A stretch of DNA of 22,048 nt from Bacillota bacterium (GCA_007121375.1 SKLX01000191.1:1-22048); one strand, 5' to 3'. Positions 8,326 to 15,713 are shown, counted from the stretch's first letter. Notes: generated by a model from the letters alone, not told the origin. A program made the numbers and translations.

Positions 8326-8360
8326 GGTAAAAATTAAAGGAGAAAGGCTACCCTTTCCCC
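8326..8360 (-). terminator. Rho-independent terminator after the dapB/dpaB-like pair
   Basis: On the minus strand a 9-bp stem (8352-8360 with 8339-8347, one G-T pair), a 4-base loop and a TTTAATTTTT tail (8329-8338). It lies about 50 bases after the stop of the dipicolinate-synthase-like gene and upstream of the tRNA thiolase gene on the same strand, separating the two units. Confidence 0.75.
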
Positions 8361-8409
8361 AGTTCCTTGAAAAAATTAGAATAAAATTAATTTTTTTAAC
8401 CTGCAATTA

Positions 8410-8976
8410 TTACTCCCCGGGAAGGGTTTCAAGCTCCAGGACTACCGGCTGGACCTGCCCTTCCCGGGCTGCCCTCCCGGTGGTTTCTCCAATGAGGTCC
8501 AGGCGGGAGCGGAAAAAGGGGCAGGCTTTCCCCTCCTTATCTTTTTTCCCCAGGGGTTGAAAGGGAACGAAATAGGTGAGATCCCTTTTAAAAAGGCTTC
8601 TCAGGCTGGCCAGAGCTTCCTTACTTTCTTTCCCATAGCTGTGGGGAGCAAGAATTAGAGGCAGGTTTTGGGACAAATTTCCCCGGGCCATCTCCCTCAA
8701 TAGGGGACCCGGGCAGGGAGCAATTAGGAGCAGGTCTCCCTGGCAAAAAAAGCTGGAGGAAAGACCTTCTCCTTTCCCCACAACAAGGCCCTTAATCCCC
8801 TTTTTTATTTCCCTTACCAGGGGGGAATAATCTTCTTCCATTATAAAGAGAAGGGGAAATACTTCCGCCCCCCATTCCCTGAGTTTTATTATTTCCTCCC
8901 ACACCTGATTCCTATCCTCCCGGGACCAGGGAAAAACAGGGATGATAAAGGTGATTATTTTTCCTTTTAAAAACAT
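8410..8976 (-). CDS. dpaB: Divergent dipicolinate synthase subunit B-like flavoprotein (SpoVFB/DpaB family)
   Basis: Start set at the ATG at 8976, with GCAGGTG about 8 bases upstream; the TTG extension to 9033 has no ribosome site. 188 residues, the usual DpaB length (about 200). Alignment by eye to SpoVFB shows KGKIITFIIP (4-13), WGAEVFPLL (35-43), DLLLIAPCPGPLLREMA (81-97) for the flavoprotein strand-loop, LTYFVPF (133-139) and QVQPVVLE (174-181). Dipicolinate synthase oxidises the DapA product for spore-core dipicolinic acid. The gene follows dapB, which uses the same precursor. Oddities: the FMN-binding GLTGS loop near the start is replaced by IIPVFPWSR (11-19), TGNS of the second loop is replaced, and no subunit A gene is visible. 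It may be a diverged or re-purposed paralogue. Confidence 0.65.
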   Translation of the reverse strand: MFLKGKIITFIIPVFPWSREDRNQVWEEIIKLREWGAEVFPLLFIMEEDYSPLVREIKKGIKGLVVGKGEGLSSSFFCQGDLLLIAPCPGPLLREMARGNLSQNLPLILAPHSYGKESKEALASLRSLFKRDLTYFVPFQPLGKKDKEGKACPFFRSRLDLIGETTGRAAREGQVQPVVLELETLPGE

Positions 8977-9043
8977 AAAAAAGCACCTGCCCTTCACTAC
9001 AGCATATGCCGGAAGGAAAATTAAGTGCTTCAATATGGAGGGA

Positions 9044-9832
9044 TTATATGAGGTGCTCCAGTCCGAAAACTATTCCCTCTATTTCCGGAAGTTTCCTCAG
9101 GGCCATTATCACCCCGGGCATGAAGGAGGTCCGGTTAAGGGAGTCATGCCTAACGGTCAAGGTCTGGCCCAGCCCACCAAAAATCACCTGTTGATGGGCA
9201 ACCATACCAGGCAGCCTTACACTATGTATTTTTATTCCCTCCAGTTCTCCTCCCCGGACTCCTTCAATCTTTTCGATTTCTTCCGGGAGGGAGGGAGATT
9301 CAAAGCCCCGTTCCTCCAAAATCATCTGGGCTGTCTTGATGGCTGTCCCCGAAGGAGCATCCACCTTTTTATCGTGATGAAGCTCTATTATCTCTACACT
9401 GTCAAAATAACGGGAAATCATGCGGGAAACCTTCATCATAAGGACGGCTCCCAGGGCAAAGTTGGGAGCAATTACCCCTTTAACTCCCTTCTTTCCTGCT
9501 CTTTTTTTAATCCTTTCTACATCGGCATTGGTGATACCCGTGGTTCCTACCACCAGGTCAACCCCGTTATCTATAATAGTTTCAATATTCTTCATCACCG
9601 CAAAGGGAGAAGTAAAGTCAACCACTGCATCCGTCTTAATATTCTTGAGGGCGGAATTCAGGTCTTCTGTCACATCTATGCCCAGGCGAGTCAGGCCGCA
9701 AATTTCTCCAATATCCTTTCCCACTTCCCGGGGATCCACTGCAGCTACCAGTTCCATGTCTTCTTCTGCCATCACGGCCCTTACCACTTCCCGGCCCATA
9801 TTTCCACCTGCGCCACTTACCAGGACTCTCAT
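9044..9832 (-). CDS. dapB: 4-hydroxy-tetrahydrodipicolinate reductase
   Basis: The ATG at 9832 is preceded by AAGGAG 8 bases upstream; an in-frame extension to 9934 would cross a promoter-like sequence and is not conserved-looking. 262 residues, normal for DapB. Seen: nucleotide-binding GAGGNMG (7-13), GTTG (96-99), PNFALGAVL (123-131) and the active-site stretch ELHHDKKVDAPSGTA (150-164), with the catalytic His and Lys and the substrate-binding SGT. It reduces the DapA product to tetrahydrodipicolinate with NAD(P)H in the lysine/diaminopimelate pathway, needed for peptidoglycan and lysine. The DpaB-like gene follows 67 bases later and probably shares its transcript. The other dap genes are not in the window. 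Confidence 0.97.
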   Translation of the reverse strand: MRVLVSGAGGNMGREVVRAVMAEEDMELVAAVDPREVGKDIGEICGLTRLGIDVTEDLNSALKNIKTDAVVDFTSPFAVMKNIETIIDNGVDLVVGTTGITNADVERIKKRAGKKGVKGVIAPNFALGAVLMMKVSRMISRYFDSVEIIELHHDKKVDAPSGTAIKTAQMILEERGFESPSLPEEIEKIEGVRGGELEGIKIHSVRLPGMVAHQQVIFGGLGQTLTVRHDSLNRTSFMPGVIMALRKLPEIEGIVFGLEHLI

Positions 9833-9869
9833 TTTTATTCTCCTTCCTTTTCTTTCTTCTATATCATAC

Positions 9870-9898
9870 ATTCTCCTATAAAGAAGGCCCCGTGTCAA
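9870..9898 (-). promoter_or_regulatory. Possible dapB promoter
   Basis: Minus strand TTGACA (9893-9898), a perfect -35, then a 17-base spacer and GAGAAT (9870-9875), a 4/6 match to the -10. It is placed about 40 bases before the dapB start. The weak -10 keeps the call tentative. Confidence 0.45.
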
Positions 9899-9989
9899 CC
9901 AGAAGCCTTTTTTCTTACCCCTTAGAAGATACATATTATTTTATATAGATGGGGCAAGCTAAAGGAAAAGAAACAGGGAGGCAATAATA

Positions 9990-11015
9990 ATGACCATTAA
10001 GATTGGTATCAACGGCTTTGGAAGAATAGGCCGAAACCTTTTGAGGGCTTCACTGGAGTCTGAAAAGGTCCAGGTCACCGCCATTAACGACCTGGGCTCC
10101 ACCAAAAACCTGGCCCACCTTTTAAAATATGATTCCCTTTACGGGAAATTTCCTGAAGAAGTAGAGTACAAAAATGAAGACCAGCTTTATGTAGGAGGAA
10201 GGGGAATCAAATTCTTCCATCAGGGGGAGCCGGAAAAAATACCCTGGGGAAAAGAAGGGGTGGATATTGTCGTGGAATCCACCGGCAGGTTTAAAACCAG
10301 GCCCCGGCTGGAGGGGCACCTGAAAGGGGGCGCCCGGAAGGTAATATTGACCACTACCGGCAAGGACCTGGATGTAACGGTGGTTATGGGGGTAAACCAG
10401 GAGGAATACAACCCCCGGGAGCACCACTTTATTTCCAACGCCTCCTGCACCACCAACGCCCTGGCTCCCCTGGTAAAAGTCCTGGAGGAGTCCTTCGGCA
10501 TAGAAAAGGGGCTCATGGTAACCATCCATGCCTATACCAATGACCAAAAGCTTCTGGATCTGCCCCACGACGACCCCCGCCGCTCCAGGGCTGCCGGTCT
10601 ATCCATGATCCCCACCACTACAGGAGCCGCCCAGGCGGTATCCCTGGTCTTTCCCCATGATTTGGGAGAAATTGACGGTTTATCCATAAGGGTGCCCACT
10701 CCCACCGTTTCCCTGATAGATTTTGTGGCTCTCCTCAAGAAAAACACCAGCACCGACCAGGTAAACGAAGCCTTTGAAAAGGCCTCCCGGGAGGAATTGA
10801 AGGATATCCTGGGGGTCTCCCAGGAACCCCTGGTTTCGGTAGACTACCGGGGCAGTTCTTATTCCACAGTGGTAGACACCCTTTCTACCATGGTGGCAGG
10901 AGGAAACCTGGTTAAAGTTTTATCCTGGTATGATAACGAATGGGGCTACTCCCAGAGGACCCTGGACCTGACGGAATATGTGGCCGAGAAAATATTAGAC
11001 CCGGCAGCAGTATAG
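9990..11015 (+). CDS. gap: Glyceraldehyde-3-phosphate dehydrogenase
   Basis: 341 residues, ATG start with a GGGAGG site 8 bases upstream. Seen: NAD-binding GINGFGRIGR (6-15); Asp34 in INDLG, which favours NAD over NADP; the active-site ISNASCTTNALAPL (148-161) with Cys153; and His180 in TIHAYT. The C-terminal SWYDNEWGYS signature is also present. It oxidises glyceraldehyde-3-P to 1,3-bisphosphoglycerate in glycolysis/gluconeogenesis. Slightly unusual points: the normally Ala/Lys-rich PAKG stretch reads TTTGKDLD (121-128), and the usual GAP-PGK-TPI cluster is absent; the gene has its own terminator. It may be a second, stand-alone GAPDH. A promoter upstream is not clear, although the region is AT-rich. 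Confidence 0.96.
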   Translation: MTIKIGINGFGRIGRNLLRASLESEKVQVTAINDLGSTKNLAHLLKYDSLYGKFPEEVEYKNEDQLYVGGRGIKFFHQGEPEKIPWGKEGVDIVVESTGRFKTRPRLEGHLKGGARKVILTTTGKDLDVTVVMGVNQEEYNPREHHFISNASCTTNALAPLVKVLEESFGIEKGLMVTIHAYTNDQKLLDLPHDDPRRSRAAGLSMIPTTTGAAQAVSLVFPHDLGEIDGLSIRVPTPTVSLIDFVALLKKNTSTDQVNEAFEKASREELKDILGVSQEPLVSVDYRGSSYSTVVDTLSTMVAGGNLVKVLSWYDNEWGYSQRTLDLTEYVAEKILDPAAV

Positions 11016-11032
11016 CTGCTGATTTTTGAGGG

Positions 11033-11060
11033 AAGGAAAGGCCTCTGGCCTTTCCTTTTT
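11033..11060 (+). terminator. Rho-independent terminator of gap
   Basis: AAGGAAAGGCC (11033-11043) and GGCCTTTCCTT (11047-11057) form a perfect 11-bp stem with a 3-base loop followed by T-rich sequence, 18 bases after the gap stop. The hairpin is near symmetric in sequence but only the plus strand has a T-run. Confidence 0.92.
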
Positions 11061-11064
11061 GTGT

Positions 11065-11093
11065 TTGTCAATTATTTCAGTTTGTGGTATTAT
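11065..11093 (+). promoter_or_regulatory. Sigma-A type promoter of the DUF3786-like gene
   Basis: TTGTCA (11065-11070), 17-base spacer, TATTAT (11088-11093); one mismatch in each box. It lies directly behind the gap terminator and shows that translation cannot start at the upstream in-frame codon at 11084, which overlaps the spacer. Confidence 0.72.
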
Positions 11094-11131
11094 TACTTTT
11101 AAACAAGCACCCCCCAAGGAGGAATTCATTT

Positions 11132-11746
11132 ATGTCTACCTACATGCATCTGGATATTACTTATGATCAGGCCTGCCAGGACCTGTCAAGGAAATCGGCC
11201 ACGGAAGTTGCCTGGAAAAGCCAGGCGGAATATGATAAAGAAAATAGCTGCTTTTACCTTCCCTTTTTCGGAGAGGATATAGTGGTTACCTATCCCCAGG
11301 GAGAAGTAACCTATAAAAACAAGGAGGAGGAAGTTTCCCTGGCGGAAAAAATCCTGGTTCTTCACTACCTGGTGAACGCCCAGGGAACACCCATAAAGGA
11401 TAACTGGATCCCCTTCCGGGAGATTCCGGGGGGACACATATATGTAAAACCTTTTCAGGGCCGAGCCCTTTACCCTTTCCTGAAAACCTTCGGCCATAAC
11501 CCGGAAGGGTTCGAAAAGGCCGCTTTGAAGCTAGGGGGCAAAAAGAGGGATATGGGAGATATCAGCTTTGAAATTCCTGTTTTCCCTGCCGTACCCGTTA
11601 TCTACATTCTGTGGCTGGGGGACGAAGAAGTATCTCCCACGGGCAATATCCTCTTCAATGAAGCAGCCCCTTCCTATCTGCCCACGGAGGATTATGCCAT
11701 CATCGGAGGCATGACAGTGGGGAAACTTAAAAAGGCAATGGAATAA
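11132..11746 (+). CDS. DUF3786-like conserved protein of unknown function
   Basis: Start set at the ATG at 11132 with AAGGAGG 9 bases upstream; the in-frame codon at 11084 lies inside the promoter. 204 residues, cytosolic, no signal peptide or membrane helix. The visible pattern of EVSLAEKILVLHYLVNAQG, then PIKDNWIPFREIPGG, a GDISFEIPVFPAVPVIYILW core and APSYLPTEDYAIIGG at the end resembles the DUF3786 family (PF12654), reported mainly from anaerobic bacteria and archaea; this assignment is from memory of the pattern and needs a profile search. No cysteine cluster or nucleotide-binding loop is present. It is monocistronic, between its own promoter and terminator, so the context gives no pathway. 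Function unknown. Confidence 0.75.
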   Translation: MSTYMHLDITYDQACQDLSRKSATEVAWKSQAEYDKENSCFYLPFFGEDIVVTYPQGEVTYKNKEEEVSLAEKILVLHYLVNAQGTPIKDNWIPFREIPGGHIYVKPFQGRALYPFLKTFGHNPEGFEKAALKLGGKKRDMGDISFEIPVFPAVPVIYILWLGDEEVSPTGNILFNEAAPSYLPTEDYAIIGGMTVGKLKKAME

Positions 11747-11750
11747 TTTA

Positions 11751-11781
11751 AAGCCGGGTTTTAAGCCCGGCTTAATTTTTT
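11751..11781 (+). terminator. Rho-independent terminator of the DUF3786-like gene
   Basis: AAGCCGGG (11751-11758) pairs with CCCGGCTT (11766-11773) around a 7-base loop, followed by AATTTTTT. It begins 4 bases after the stop codon. Confidence 0.88.
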
Positions 11782-11877
11782 CCCTCTTATTTTTTGAATT
11801 AAATATTTTTGTATACCTCCAGGAAACCAGGGTAATCTAAAAAGTAAAGAAGGTTAAATCCACCGGGGGGTTTTTAT

Positions 11878-12141
11878 ATGGAAAAAGTATGCCCTTTATG
11901 CAACGGAATGCTGGACCAGAAGGTAGTATGCCACCACTGCCGGGACACCATGGAAAACTGGGGAGTCCTGGACAACTACTTTGACCGCTATGGGCCCTAC
12001 CTGGATCATGACTTTTTCAGCTATCCCTGGGAAGAAGAAAGGGAAAGGGAAGTCAATAACCGCCAATACTGTACCCATTACATGTACTGCCCCCACTGCC
12101 AGGAGGGAATTACCCGTATCATTACCAAACGGTACATTTAA
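11878..12141 (+). CDS. Small cysteine-rich zinc-ribbon protein, function unknown
   Basis: 87 residues, ATG start with a G-rich GGGGGG site 8 bases upstream. Cysteines fall in pairs: Cys5/Cys8 (CPLC), Cys18/Cys21 (CHHC), and Cys65 with Cys71/Cys74 (CPHC). The first two pairs give a classic four-Cys zinc ribbon. The last three with a nearby His could form a second site. Between them lies an acidic, aromatic-rich segment (about 27-62: DNYFDRYGPYLDHDFFSYPWEEE), which may be a protein-binding or flexible region. No membrane helix. It is monocistronic and converges on a small membrane-protein gene 21 bases away. Not recognised as a named family; small zinc-ribbon proteins of this kind often act as regulators or chaperone-like adaptors, but that is only a possibility. 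Confidence 0.7.
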   Translation: MEKVCPLCNGMLDQKVVCHHCRDTMENWGVLDNYFDRYGPYLDHDFFSYPWEEEREREVNNRQYCTHYMYCPHCQEGITRIITKRYI

Positions 12142-12162
12142 CTGGGGACAAAGGAGTAATTA

Positions 12163-12369
12163 TTATTTACGGGGCTTGTTGGTAGAAAATTTTAACTGCT
12201 GGTACAGGGGGCAATGGCGGAGAAGGGCTGTAAATAACAGATAAATCCCCAGGGCTGCCAGCAACAGCCCCCCTCGGCCCGTCACCAGGTGAAAAAAAAC
12301 GGCGATTAAAAACAGGACCCCCAGGAATAACCTGGCTGCCTGATCCCATCTTCCCATGTTTTTAAGCAT
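12163..12369 (-). CDS. Small two-helix membrane protein, DUF2892-like
   Basis: 68 residues. ATG start with a GAGGAGAGGAG purine run 9 bases upstream. Two hydrophobic stretches are clear: about 13-30 (LFLGVLFLIAVFFHLVTG) and about 34-50 (LLLAALGIYLLFTALL), followed by the characteristic HCPLYQQLKFST (52-63). The N-terminal NMGRWDQAARLFLG pattern and the CPLY motif match the DUF2892/YgaP-type inner-membrane family. Such domains occur beside or fused to rhodanese/sulfurtransferases, but none lies nearby. The conserved Cys faces the membrane edge. TATAAT lies about 40 bases upstream on the minus strand without a good -35. Function unknown. Confidence 0.72.
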   Translation of the reverse strand: MLKNMGRWDQAARLFLGVLFLIAVFFHLVTGRGGLLLAALGIYLLFTALLRHCPLYQQLKFSTNKPRK

Positions 12370-12433
12370 AAAAACTCACTCCTCTCCTCTTTATATTATA
12401 ACTGATATCCCCAAATAATATCTTCCACTTTTC

Positions 12434-12476
12434 TCAAAAATTGAATAAGACAGGAGAGGTTATCTCCTGTCTTATT
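12434..12476 (-). terminator. Strong Rho-independent terminator closing the methyltransferase-to-bfn cluster
   Basis: A perfect 14-bp stem, 12463-12476 with 12444-12457, and a 5-base loop; on the minus strand it runs into CAATTTTTG. The stem begins inside the stop codon of the DUF151 gene, so translation and termination are closely coupled. Confidence 0.85.
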
Positions 12477-12951
12477 AATGGAGCATGTCCTGGTCATCAT
12501 TGGGTTTTAATGAATCCAGGAGCTCCTTCAGTTCACTTTGCTTTTCCTCATCCAGGTCCTCAATGTTTACTGCCTGGGTAACTACTTTATCGGTAACGTA
12601 TAGATCTACCCCCGCCCTTAGGGCCAGGGCTATAGCATCGCTGGGACGGGAATCCAAAACTATTTCTTCCTTATCCTGTATCAGGTATATTTCCGCATAA
12701 TAGGTCCCCTCCCGGATATCACTCACCACAATTTTTTTAACCTGGGCATCCATGGTCTGGCAAAGGTTGTTCATGAGATCATGGGTCATGGGACGAGGAG
12801 TTATAACTCCGTGAAGGGTTATGGCTATGGCCTGGGCTTCAAAAACCCCTATCCAGATAGGCAGGATTTTTGTTTCCCCGGAATCTACCAGAAGCACTAC
12901 GGAGCCGGCCTGCTCATCAAAAACCACTTCTTTTACTTTCATTATTTCCAA
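12475..12951 (-). CDS. Bifunctional nuclease family protein (DUF151)
   Basis: 158 residues. Start set at TTG 12951 because AGGAGG lies 9 bases before it; the in-frame ATG at 12942 would sit 18 bases from the site. The single domain shows the family pattern: ILPIWIGVFEAQAIAI (29-44), RPMTHDLMNNL (53-63), YYAEIYLIQ and DSRPSDAIALALRAGVDLYVT (99-119). In plants and bacteria members have shown DNase/RNase activity, and one structure is known from Thermotoga, but the bacterial role is unclear. The C-terminal acidic tail is variable in the family. The mRNA around the ribosome site can fold as CTCCT-GGAA-AGGAG, hiding the Shine-Dalgarno. Last gene of a minus-strand cluster, 80 bases after the helical-repeat gene. 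Confidence 0.9.
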   Translation of the reverse strand: MEIMKVKEVVFDEQAGSVVLLVDSGETKILPIWIGVFEAQAIAITLHGVITPRPMTHDLMNNLCQTMDAQVKKIVVSDIREGTYYAEIYLIQDKEEIVLDSRPSDAIALALRAGVDLYVTDKVVTQAVNIEDLDEEKQSELKELLDSLKPNDDQDMLH

Positions 12952-13031
12952 ATTTTCTAACCTCCTTTCCAGGAGAATAGCTCTGCCTTACCTTTAAACT
13001 TCCATAAATAAGCCGGATATCCTGCCAAAAA

Positions 13032-14969
13032 TTATTCTTTACCCTCCTGCTGTCTTAAGGCAGCATTTCTTTCCTGCATGAGATGCCAGACTACCCGGTT
13101 AGCAAAGGCAGACTGGTAGGGGTTTTCCTCATCTCCCATTTTCTCTTCAATAATTTCCAGGGCCCGGGGCCTTTCCTTGCAGAGGCCTCCTACCGCCCGG
13201 GACATTTGCTCCCAGGACATACCGTATATTTTGCCCTTATCAATTAATTCAAAAAGGATGGGGAGCACCCGGGGCTGACCCAGGGCACAAAGGGTAGTAA
13301 TAAGGCACTGAATCACATAGTCGTCTTCTTCTTTTTTTAGAAGTTCCAGCAGTTTATCAGCAATTTTAATTTTTTGTTCATGGTGGAAGGTCAGGCTCTG
13401 CAGGGTAAGCCTTACCATCATATGCTTCTTCTCTTCAATCACCTGGGGCAGTATTTCCAGGAGAAGGTTCGCCGTTTTTTCCTCGGGAAGAAGGGTCATC
13501 AGCCGAAGAGAGTTCATCCTGGCAATAACATCCTCTCCCTGGGCCAATTCAATAAGCTTGTCATTAATATCCCGGCCCAGGGATTTAAGAATGGCCACAT
13601 CTCCTCCTCCCCCCTCCATATTCTCCTGGAGGTATGAGTGGAGATAGGTTAAGGGCTCCACCAGCTCCAGGCCGTATTCCTTTAATTGATCCGGTTCTAC
13701 CTTTTCTCCCCGGCCTACCTGGTAAAGGAGCTTATCCCTGGTGCTCCAGTTTTCCGTAAGGTCCTCCTGGAGGGTTTCCTGGAGGATGGTGGCACAGTTG
13801 AACCGGACCACAAAATGCTCCTCCTCATCCCGGGCCATTTCCCTCAAGGTATTCACCCACTGGATGATGGGGTTTTCCTGGCTGAGCTTTTCTACCATAT
13901 CCTTTTCCGGTATAGGCAGAGAACTGGAGACAGCCAGGCGATTGGAAACAGGCTTCCCCCTATCCTTAAGAATATTCAAAAAATCTTCCAGGATAAATTC
14001 CAGGCGGCAGGTGGCCAGTACGGATATGATGGCATACTGCTCTTCCAGGGTGGTGCTTTCCCGGTTATAAACTTCCCATAGTTTATCTATATAAACCCTT
14101 TCATTGTAGGGAAAGAAATGGTAAATGGCTTCAAACCTGACTCTCCAGGAGGAAGAATCCAGATAAGGCATAACCAGCTCCGTTTGTGTCGGGTTATTTC
14201 TTTCTATACAAAGGAAAACATTCATCTGGCCATCGGGGTCTTTGTCCGCTCCCTCCAGGAGCAGGTCCGCCTGCTCTTTAAACATTTCATCTTCTCCCAG
14301 GGGCTGGTAGGTGGTATCCCCTACTTCCAGTTCTTCAAAACTCTTTTCCCAGGCCTCCGACCAGGCTCCCGAAAGAAATATTATTTCCTCCCGGGGCATT
14401 TTTATAATATCTTCTTTCAGAAAGGATAGACCCTTGTAAGCCAGGAACTGAACCAGGGACCTCTTGAAATAGGGTAGGTGTTCCATCATGTTTTTCTTTA
14501 ACACCATGTAAAGACCTTCCCTGGCAGCCCGCTCCTCCAGAAACCTATCCATCAACAGCTGGTAAAAGAGAAGCCTTTCATCCAGAATTATAGTCTTATT
14601 AATCCTATCCCAAATCCACTGAGATTCCTTAACCTGGGGAAGCCTCCAAAAACCTGCCAGCATGAGGCTTGCCTTTTGGGGATCCTCCTTTTCCATTTCT
14701 TCAATATATTTTTTGTATTCATCTTCATCCTTACATAAGGCAGCCAGGGCTTCGCTGTAAATGGTTAACTGGTCTGCCTCCTCTTTTCCCTTGATCCTCT
14801 TCATAATTTCCTCGGCCGCCTCGGACTTTTTCTCTTGCAGGGCCTCTAAGGCAGGATCCACATCCTCTTTAAAGCCTTCGGCAATCAGGACATCTAAAAG
14901 CTTATCCACGGGCTTACCCGCCAGGGGGTTTTGGGGCCCTTTTTTTACTTTTCGCTTTTTCTTAGACAT
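13032..14969 (-). CDS. Large helical-repeat (HEAT-like) protein, function unknown
   Basis: 645 residues, ATG start with AGGAGGT 7 bases upstream; that site overlaps the stop of the HAD gene. Opens with a strongly basic tail (MSKKKRKVKKGP). The rest appears all-alpha, rich in Glu, Lys and Leu, with paired-helix periodicity that suggests HEAT/Armadillo-type repeats, clearest at about 275-300 (LVMPYLDSSSWRVRFEAIYHF) and about 490-600 (ARMNSLRLMTLLPEEK, VRLTLQSLTF, YVIQCLITTLCALGQPRVLPILFELID). No catalytic motif, signal peptide or membrane segment. Such solenoids usually serve as binding scaffolds; the basic tail might touch nucleic acid or membrane. Neighbours (methyltransferase, HAD phosphatase, DUF151) in the same direction suggest co-transcription but no clear pathway. 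No family recognised. Confidence 0.75.
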   Translation of the reverse strand: MSKKKRKVKKGPQNPLAGKPVDKLLDVLIAEGFKEDVDPALEALQEKKSEAAEEIMKRIKGKEEADQLTIYSEALAALCKDEDEYKKYIEEMEKEDPQKASLMLAGFWRLPQVKESQWIWDRINKTIILDERLLFYQLLMDRFLEERAAREGLYMVLKKNMMEHLPYFKRSLVQFLAYKGLSFLKEDIIKMPREEIIFLSGAWSEAWEKSFEELEVGDTTYQPLGEDEMFKEQADLLLEGADKDPDGQMNVFLCIERNNPTQTELVMPYLDSSSWRVRFEAIYHFFPYNERVYIDKLWEVYNRESTTLEEQYAIISVLATCRLEFILEDFLNILKDRGKPVSNRLAVSSSLPIPEKDMVEKLSQENPIIQWVNTLREMARDEEEHFVVRFNCATILQETLQEDLTENWSTRDKLLYQVGRGEKVEPDQLKEYGLELVEPLTYLHSYLQENMEGGGGDVAILKSLGRDINDKLIELAQGEDVIARMNSLRLMTLLPEEKTANLLLEILPQVIEEKKHMMVRLTLQSLTFHHEQKIKIADKLLELLKKEEDDYVIQCLITTLCALGQPRVLPILFELIDKGKIYGMSWEQMSRAVGGLCKERPRALEIIEEKMGDEENPYQSAFANRVVWHLMQERNAALRQQEGKE

Positions 14970-14980
14970 TAAAATACCTC

Positions 14981-15697
14981 CTATATGAATAACTTAATTT
15001 TCTCTAGAAAGGAAGGAAGCTCCTCTAACTTCCCCCGGTAATCAGCCTGGAAAGAGGAATCCCCCCGATCCACCAGGAAGTCCTCCACCAGGAAAGTCTT
15101 TATTCCCAGGCGGGCCGCAGCCAGGTCATCCTGGATGTCATTGCCTATCATGAGGCATTCCCGGGGCTGGACGCCTACTTTATCCAGGATTTCCTGGAAA
15201 TAGTGGGGGCTGGGTTTACAAAAGTGCATGTTTTCATAACTGGTAATCAACTGATAGGGAAAATCGTGAACTTCTCCCCATTCCATCCTCTGTTTTATGG
15301 CGGTAAAGGGAAAAACGGGATTGGTAGCTAAAACAAGCTGGTAGCCCAAACTTCGGGCTTCCTCCAGGACCTTCCTGGCTTGAGGATGGAGGGAGGTATA
15401 AACCTTCAGGTTTTTAAACCTGTGCCGGTAAAAATTATCTATCTCTTCTTCCAGCAACTGCCGGGGCTTATCAACCCTTTTCAAAAAGGTTTTCCAGAAA
15501 ACTTCCCGATTGGTGGTATGGGGATCCTGGTTTTCAATCATTTTCCGGGTGGAATAATTGAGATGTTCCTGGAGTTCAAGGGGATGAATAATATGCCTCA
15601 GGTGATCTCCCAGTTCCCGGAAATATTCCTTTATAAAGACCCTCATATCCACTTTAATTAAAGTTCCGTCCAGGTCAAATAATAAAATTTTAAACAT
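14981..15697 (-). CDS. HAD-superfamily hydrolase (phosphatase)
   Basis: 238 residues, ATG start with GAGGGG 6 bases upstream. All four HAD motifs are present: DLDGTL (8-13, nucleophile Asp8 and acid Asp10), Thr125 in LVLATNP, Lys161 in CKPSPHYF and the metal-binding GNDIQDD (185-191). A long helical cap lies between motifs I and II (about 20-115), the C1-cap type seen in phosphoglycolate/beta-phosphoglucomutase-like phosphatases. It should remove phosphate from a small molecule in the cytosol; the substrate cannot be predicted. It lies 16 bases after the methyltransferase gene and 11 before the helical-repeat gene, so it is almost certainly co-transcribed with both. Confidence 0.9.
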   Translation of the reverse strand: MFKILLFDLDGTLIKVDMRVFIKEYFRELGDHLRHIIHPLELQEHLNYSTRKMIENQDPHTTNREVFWKTFLKRVDKPRQLLEEEIDNFYRHRFKNLKVYTSLHPQARKVLEEARSLGYQLVLATNPVFPFTAIKQRMEWGEVHDFPYQLITSYENMHFCKPSPHYFQEILDKVGVQPRECLMIGNDIQDDLAAARLGIKTFLVEDFLVDRGDSSFQADYRGKLEELPSFLEKIKLFI

Positions 15698-15713
15698 TTT
15701 TCCCCTCTTTCTA

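Noticed and set aside
8942..9925. Plus-strand open frame (327 codons) opposite dapB and the start of the DpaB-like gene
   Set aside because: Antisense to dapB with its catalytic motifs; no ribosome site; the product is low-complexity and His/Phe-rich. It is a shadow frame.
11004..11022. CAGCAG/CTGCTG inverted repeat spanning the gap stop codon
   Set aside because: A short palindrome; the real terminator lies 18 bases further on with a T-run, so this is probably chance.
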